This document shows positions 21,833 to 24,999 of a DNA stretch of 24,999 nucleotides, piece by piece. The translations under genes were made by a program, and so were the position numbers. The DNA comes from a virus. How positions within the stretch are numbered: position 1 is the stretch's first letter; each line of letters opens with the position of its first letter. The notes beneath the pieces are model-generated. The model was not told where the DNA came from and searched no databases. It saw only the letters and a program-made list of their open reading frames with translations. The DNA lies in the IMG/VR virus record IMGVR_UViG_3300025674_000358, positions 1 to 24,999 of that record. One strand, given 5' to 3'.

Positions 21833-23034
21833 TAGTAGTATTTTGCGGCCGTATTAATTGCTTGGTTTGAGTTAGGTACTTTTGTGTAAACGTTTTTTAC
21901 GCCGTCTGGTGTTTGCATTGTTGAGGCGGCTTTATTTTTCTCCCACTCAAGTTTGTCAGCCTCGGCGGCGGCTTGAATGTCGTACCCATACTTAGTTGCC
22001 TCTGCTGATATTGAGGCGGTTTGTACGTCATACTGGCCGCTAATATGCGCCAGAGTTTCTTTGATAATCCCATCAAGTTTTTGCTGTTCTTGTGCATAGT
22101 ACGCGGCGTTTTGCGCGGCCCTAAACTCGTTAGAAAAACCTTGATTAAGAACCGACTGCTCTTTAAATGTCGTCGCATCAGCAGTTGCAATAGGTATAGC
22201 CACAGCCATAACCGCATCCATAACAGCCTGTTGAGCAAGAGAAGAATTAGAAAGACCTCTAGCCGCAAGTTGCCTGAACGCTTGGCCTGCCGCCGCTCTA
22301 AACAACGGACTGTTTTGGTCTACCAGATTCTTTACACGCTCTTCTACAACCTGAGATTCTGGACCAGTAATCTGAACACTGGCGAGTTCAGGCTTGATTG
22401 GAGCAAGTTCATCTCCGTAAATACCCTTTGATTCAAAGTCCTTTGCTAACGAGGAACCGGCTGAAGATGCGGGAGCGCCTCCGCCTCCGCCTGCACCTCC
22501 GCCTGCACCTCCGCCTGCTTCACCGCCACCGCTTTCTTCGGCAACTGGCGCATCTGCTCCAAGAGTTCTTCCCTCTGCCCTGCCATGTTTTGCGTAATGC
22601 ATAGCGCCATACTCGGCAAGGGTAACACCCTTATCTTTCCAACCCATCGCATTGTAGTTAGCAATAAGGTCAGGATACTTTTGTGCGTACTGAGCGAATA
22701 CTGGATTGGTTACCCCCTGACTGCCATGTTTGGTGGTAAAACTAGCACTGCTAGGATTAGCGTCTGCCGCCTTCCTTTCTGTCATTGCCACTTGCTTATC
22801 GCTTAACGGTTTGGCGGGTTGGACGTCTGGTGTTATCGTTACCGCATTAGCGGCTTGTGTACCGTAACTTGCTTTGGGTTTGGCGGCAGGAGCCTTTATC
22901 ACTGGAGCAGGACTACTGGCAGGGGCGGGAGCACTGGCGCCAATATTGTTTAAGTACCCCTGATACTCGGCATAATTCGGTTCACCGCCTAACTCTCTTT
23001 TTCTCGCTGACCATTCAGAATAACTTTTAGCCAT
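21832..23034 (-). CDS. Ala/Gly-rich virion protein with adhesin-like motif
   Basis: The 400-residue product has a Pro/Ala-rich segment (about 33-55) and a motif at about 112-159 (YPDLIANYNAMG, later EYGAMHYAKHGRAEGRTL). That shape, (N/Y)PDL...F/Y...A..HY...G..EGR, is a short repeat unit found in many bacterial surface proteins. A glycine linker (169-187, with GGGAGGGAGGGGG) then separates it from a helical C-terminal half rich in Ala/Gln (about 210-400). I infer a structural or internal virion protein with a flexible hinge. The Gly tract is imperfect at the DNA level. It shares one base with the GNAT gene (TAATG). Confidence 0.65.
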   Translation of the reverse strand: MAKSYSEWSARKRELGGEPNYAEYQGYLNNIGASAPAPASSPAPVIKAPAAKPKASYGTQAANAVTITPDVQPAKPLSDKQVAMTERKAADANPSSASFTTKHGSQGVTNPVFAQYAQKYPDLIANYNAMGWKDKGVTLAEYGAMHYAKHGRAEGRTLGADAPVAEESGGGEAGGGAGGGAGGGGGAPASSAGSSLAKDFESKGIYGDELAPIKPELASVQITGPESQVVEERVKNLVDQNSPLFRAAAGQAFRQLAARGLSNSSLAQQAVMDAVMAVAIPIATADATTFKEQSVLNQGFSNEFRAAQNAAYYAQEQQKLDGIIKETLAHISGQYDVQTASISAEATKYGYDIQAAAEADKLEWEKNKAASTMQTPDGVKNVYTKVPNSNQAINTAAKYY

Positions 23035-23036
23035 AA

Positions 23037-24953
23037 CTATCTCTTTAATCCCCTGTCAGAGTACTGAACAACAGCGCCCTGCAATGTAACTGGTTTGTCG
23101 TATATAGACTCATTCTTAATAATGATTCCCATTGTTTCCCCAACGCCATGTATTCTGGCCCTAGCCTTGTCAACTACAGCAATGCCCAATGAATCATTAG
23201 TTACATCGTCTACTGTCCATTCATCGTTGGATACGTTTATGGTGTAGTCAGATGTGGAAGGCACAGTGCCGTCTCCATAGTTGTACTCAGGCCTGACAGT
23301 AAGCGTAGTGCTAGTATCTGCGTTAAGTTCTAAAAGAATCTCTCTGAATCTTTTTTTCCTTTGAGGCGTGTCGTAATGATGGTAAGCAAGTCGAACAAAT
23401 GAAGACACAGTATCCCCGTCTAAGGAAGTGCCTGAGTCAATCTTTCTTACGTACCCGTCATCAAACCCCCCATACAGAACTTCATCTCCGTTAGAGTCTT
23501 CGCCTGATACAGCGCAAGAGATCTGGTGATCCAACACAAAAGGCATAATGCCCTCGTTGTTGGTGTTAATAAACGTCATAGTGATGCCAGTCTTGTCGTT
23601 AAAATACAAACGATACTGGTTCTTATCTCTCACTCTTAAGGAAGTCACTACTTTGTCCTTGTACTTCTGTATTAATGGATCTACCTTTTGAGAAATAACG
23701 GCCTGTTTAAAGTCGCCGTAATTCAGCGTAGTGCCAATGGATACGATACCTCTGTCATCCAAGAACATAGTAGAAAGCATTTTCTCTACAGTATTAGCAA
23801 CCGCACCAGTTCCAGTGTAGTACTGGGTTAGGTTCCAATCGTTAATAGATGTACCGTAAAGTATGTAGGTGTTGTTTCTTCCAAAGATAATAAATGCATC
23901 TTTGGTTTCTACTGACAGTCCGGTAATGTCATCACCAACAATAATCTCAGAAGCGCCTAACGTTGTGCTCCAAGTAGTTGGCAATCCCAAGGATGAATGC
24001 TGTAAAGATCCTTTTGGAAACGATAAAAACAAATGCTTCTTAAACGCCTTTACATTCTCTGGAGTATCAGTAGCGGAGCCAGTACGAACCTTTACGAATG
24101 TGGTTCCATCCCACTCAAAGGCTTTGTCCACGCCATTAGCGCCGTACATTTTTTCTACTTCTGTCCCACCCACAAAGTTAAAGTTTACAAACTTGTAACT
24201 CCCGCCGGGTTGTATGGTCTGCTCATACACAACACCCTGAGCCTTGGCGATAGTTTTAGTGGCAGGCTCAGATGCCCCATTAACCAACGCTCTTTTAACC
24301 CCACGAACCTGTATCTCTTCGTTGTCTGTCCACGTGCCCGTGTTGCTTGCAATAGAAAGGTATCCTGTCGCATTGCTTGTACTATAAGCGCCAGTAACGA
24401 TTGACACCTTCTTTACTGTTGCAGTTCTACCAGAAGACGAGCCAGTAATAACATCGCCCTCTAGTATCTCAACCTCTCCTGCATCAAACGAAAGAGTGGA
24501 CATCTGCATATCTTCGTTATCAACGAAGCCGCCCGAAAGTTCAGTTAGAACTAGAGTTCCTTCCGCACCAGTATCCCAGTTGCCATGGTAACTAACGCCT
24601 GCGACTGTTGCAGTAGCGCCACTGGTAGCGCCAGATACAGATGCCCCTACGATAAACTCTCCGTTAGTCGTAGTAGTATCAAAATCTATGGCTTGTCCAA
24701 GACTAACCTCTTGCCACCCGGTAGAGGATGACTTGTACATTCCGGCAGTAGCGCCGCCTTCTTTATTTCTAAAGGCGTATATATCTCCGTTGTACACCCA
24801 AACGCCAAGAACAGATCCCTCACCCGGAACAACAGTAATAAGGTTGCGTTGGTTTTCAATACGCTCTTGTAACTCTGGTAAAAGATTTGCGTCCGCGTTC
24901 GCATCTCTTAGAACCGGATCGCCATAGGCATACGCGCTGGCGTAGATACCCAT
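23037..24953 (-). CDS. Tail hub/nozzle-like beta-propeller protein (P22 gp10 / T7 gp12 type by appearance)
   Basis: The 638-residue product is beta-rich. An N-terminal part (1-90) is followed by a tandem repeat module at about 98-217. The body has segments such as DAFIIFGRNNTYILYGTS and FLDDRGIVSIG that resemble phage stabilisation or tail nozzle proteins, which close the tail channel and hold DNA. No enzymatic motif is visible. The identification is by pattern and context, not by a firm match. It is the first complete gene of the virion operon in the window; its ATG overlaps the upstream stop by one base (TAATG). Its own stop lies just before the next gene's start. Confidence 0.65.
   Translation of the reverse strand: MGIYASAYAYGDPVLRDANADANLLPELQERIENQRNLITVVPGEGSVLGVWVYNGDIYAFRNKEGGATAGMYKSSSTGWQEVSLGQAIDFDTTTTNGEFIVGASVSGATSGATATVAGVSYHGNWDTGAEGTLVLTELSGGFVDNEDMQMSTLSFDAGEVEILEGDVITGSSSGRTATVKKVSIVTGAYSTSNATGYLSIASNTGTWTDNEEIQVRGVKRALVNGASEPATKTIAKAQGVVYEQTIQPGGSYKFVNFNFVGGTEVEKMYGANGVDKAFEWDGTTFVKVRTGSATDTPENVKAFKKHLFLSFPKGSLQHSSLGLPTTWSTTLGASEIIVGDDITGLSVETKDAFIIFGRNNTYILYGTSINDWNLTQYYTGTGAVANTVEKMLSTMFLDDRGIVSIGTTLNYGDFKQAVISQKVDPLIQKYKDKVVTSLRVRDKNQYRLYFNDKTGITMTFINTNNEGIMPFVLDHQISCAVSGEDSNGDEVLYGGFDDGYVRKIDSGTSLDGDTVSSFVRLAYHHYDTPQRKKRFREILLELNADTSTTLTVRPEYNYGDGTVPSTSDYTINVSNDEWTVDDVTNDSLGIAVVDKARARIHGVGETMGIIIKNESIYDKPVTLQGAVVQYSDRGLKR
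24303..24662 (-). repeat. Tandem protein repeat inside the tail hub protein gene
   Basis: Two copies of a roughly 55-residue unit occupy about residues 98-152 and 160-217 of the tail protein. Both have the skeleton hydrophobic-G..(V/I)(S/T)G..SG.TATV......G.L.(L/I)....G.(F/W).DNE..Q. DNA identity is low, so the duplication is old or the units were acquired separately. Confidence 0.6.
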
Positions 24954-24999
24954 TAGCCAACCCTAACTACATTAAGTTGCCCGTATTGAAGTAGCATGT
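24953..24999 (-). CDS. C-terminal end of an upstream virion-module gene (partial)
   Basis: On the minus strand the last 47 bases hold an open frame ending GQLNVVRVG-stop, whose TAA overlaps the tail protein ATG by one base (TAATG). This is the same tight junction seen elsewhere in the operon, so it is very likely the end of another structural gene whose body lies to the right of the window. Nothing more can be said about its identity. Confidence 0.55.
   Translation of the reverse strand, partial: MLLQYGQLNVVRVG

Noticed and set aside
1-24999. tRNA genes, CRISPR arrays, insertion sequences, attachment sites or an integrase
   Set aside because: No cloverleaf-like segment, spaced direct-repeat array, transposase or recombinase motif was seen while reading both strands; a covariance-model scan was not possible.

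Overview
The window is a gene-dense, intron-free stretch of a double-stranded DNA phage genome. It is most likely a tailed phage of podovirus type infecting an aerobic, probably marine, proteobacterium. The evidence is the combination of a lambda O-like initiator beside a primase-helicase, an SSB, a RecB-like exonuclease, a NinB-family protein, a compact B12-dependent (class II) ribonucleotide reductase, a tail protein and a run of internal or ejected virion proteins ending in a 2756-residue giant. The host assignment is inference. No DNA polymerase, terminase, portal, capsid, lysis or integrase gene lies inside the window, and no tRNA, CRISPR or insertion sequence was seen.

Layout. (1) Positions 94-3877, minus strand: a tightly overlapping operon read from high to low coordinates. 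It holds an O-like winged-helix initiator, a Toprim plus RecA-fold primase-helicase, a small PD-(D/E)XK-like nuclease, a zinc-finger protein that may be a Q-like transcription regulator, and a SAM methyltransferase. The initiator gene carries, inside its own linker-coding part, an array of TTGACA/TGTCAA half-sites spaced about one helical turn apart and flanked by an AT-rich tandem 12-mer. I read this as a candidate replication origin. (2) Positions 3878-3942: a divergent control region with a perfect -10 hexamer for the plus strand only a few bases before the first start codon. (3) Positions 3943-10059, plus strand: recombination and nucleotide-metabolism genes (HNH/Ref-like protein, small unknowns, NinB, a possible recombination protein, RecB-like exonuclease, SSB, class II RNR, metallophosphoesterase). 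Nearly all overlap or abut. (4) Positions 10025-24999, minus strand: the virion module read from the right edge, with the C-terminus of an unseen upstream gene, a tail hub/nozzle-like protein, an Ala/Gly-rich virion protein, a GNAT acetyltransferase, three internal virion-type proteins, the giant polyvalent ejection protein and a 78-residue protein. It converges on module 3 with a 35-base antisense overlap and no room for a terminator.

How it fits together: the initiator and primase-helicase would open and unwind the origin. SSB, exonuclease, NinB and the HNH protein would process and recombine replicating DNA, and the RNR would supply deoxynucleotides using host cobalamin. The virion operon encodes tail parts and proteins likely injected with the DNA; the giant protein carries a zincin-like peptidase signature and a C-terminal LPD38-like region. 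The most notable observations are the origin-like array inside the initiator gene, the giant protein with its HExxxH variant motif, the compact but catalytically complete RNR, and two adhesin-like or repeated modules in virion proteins.
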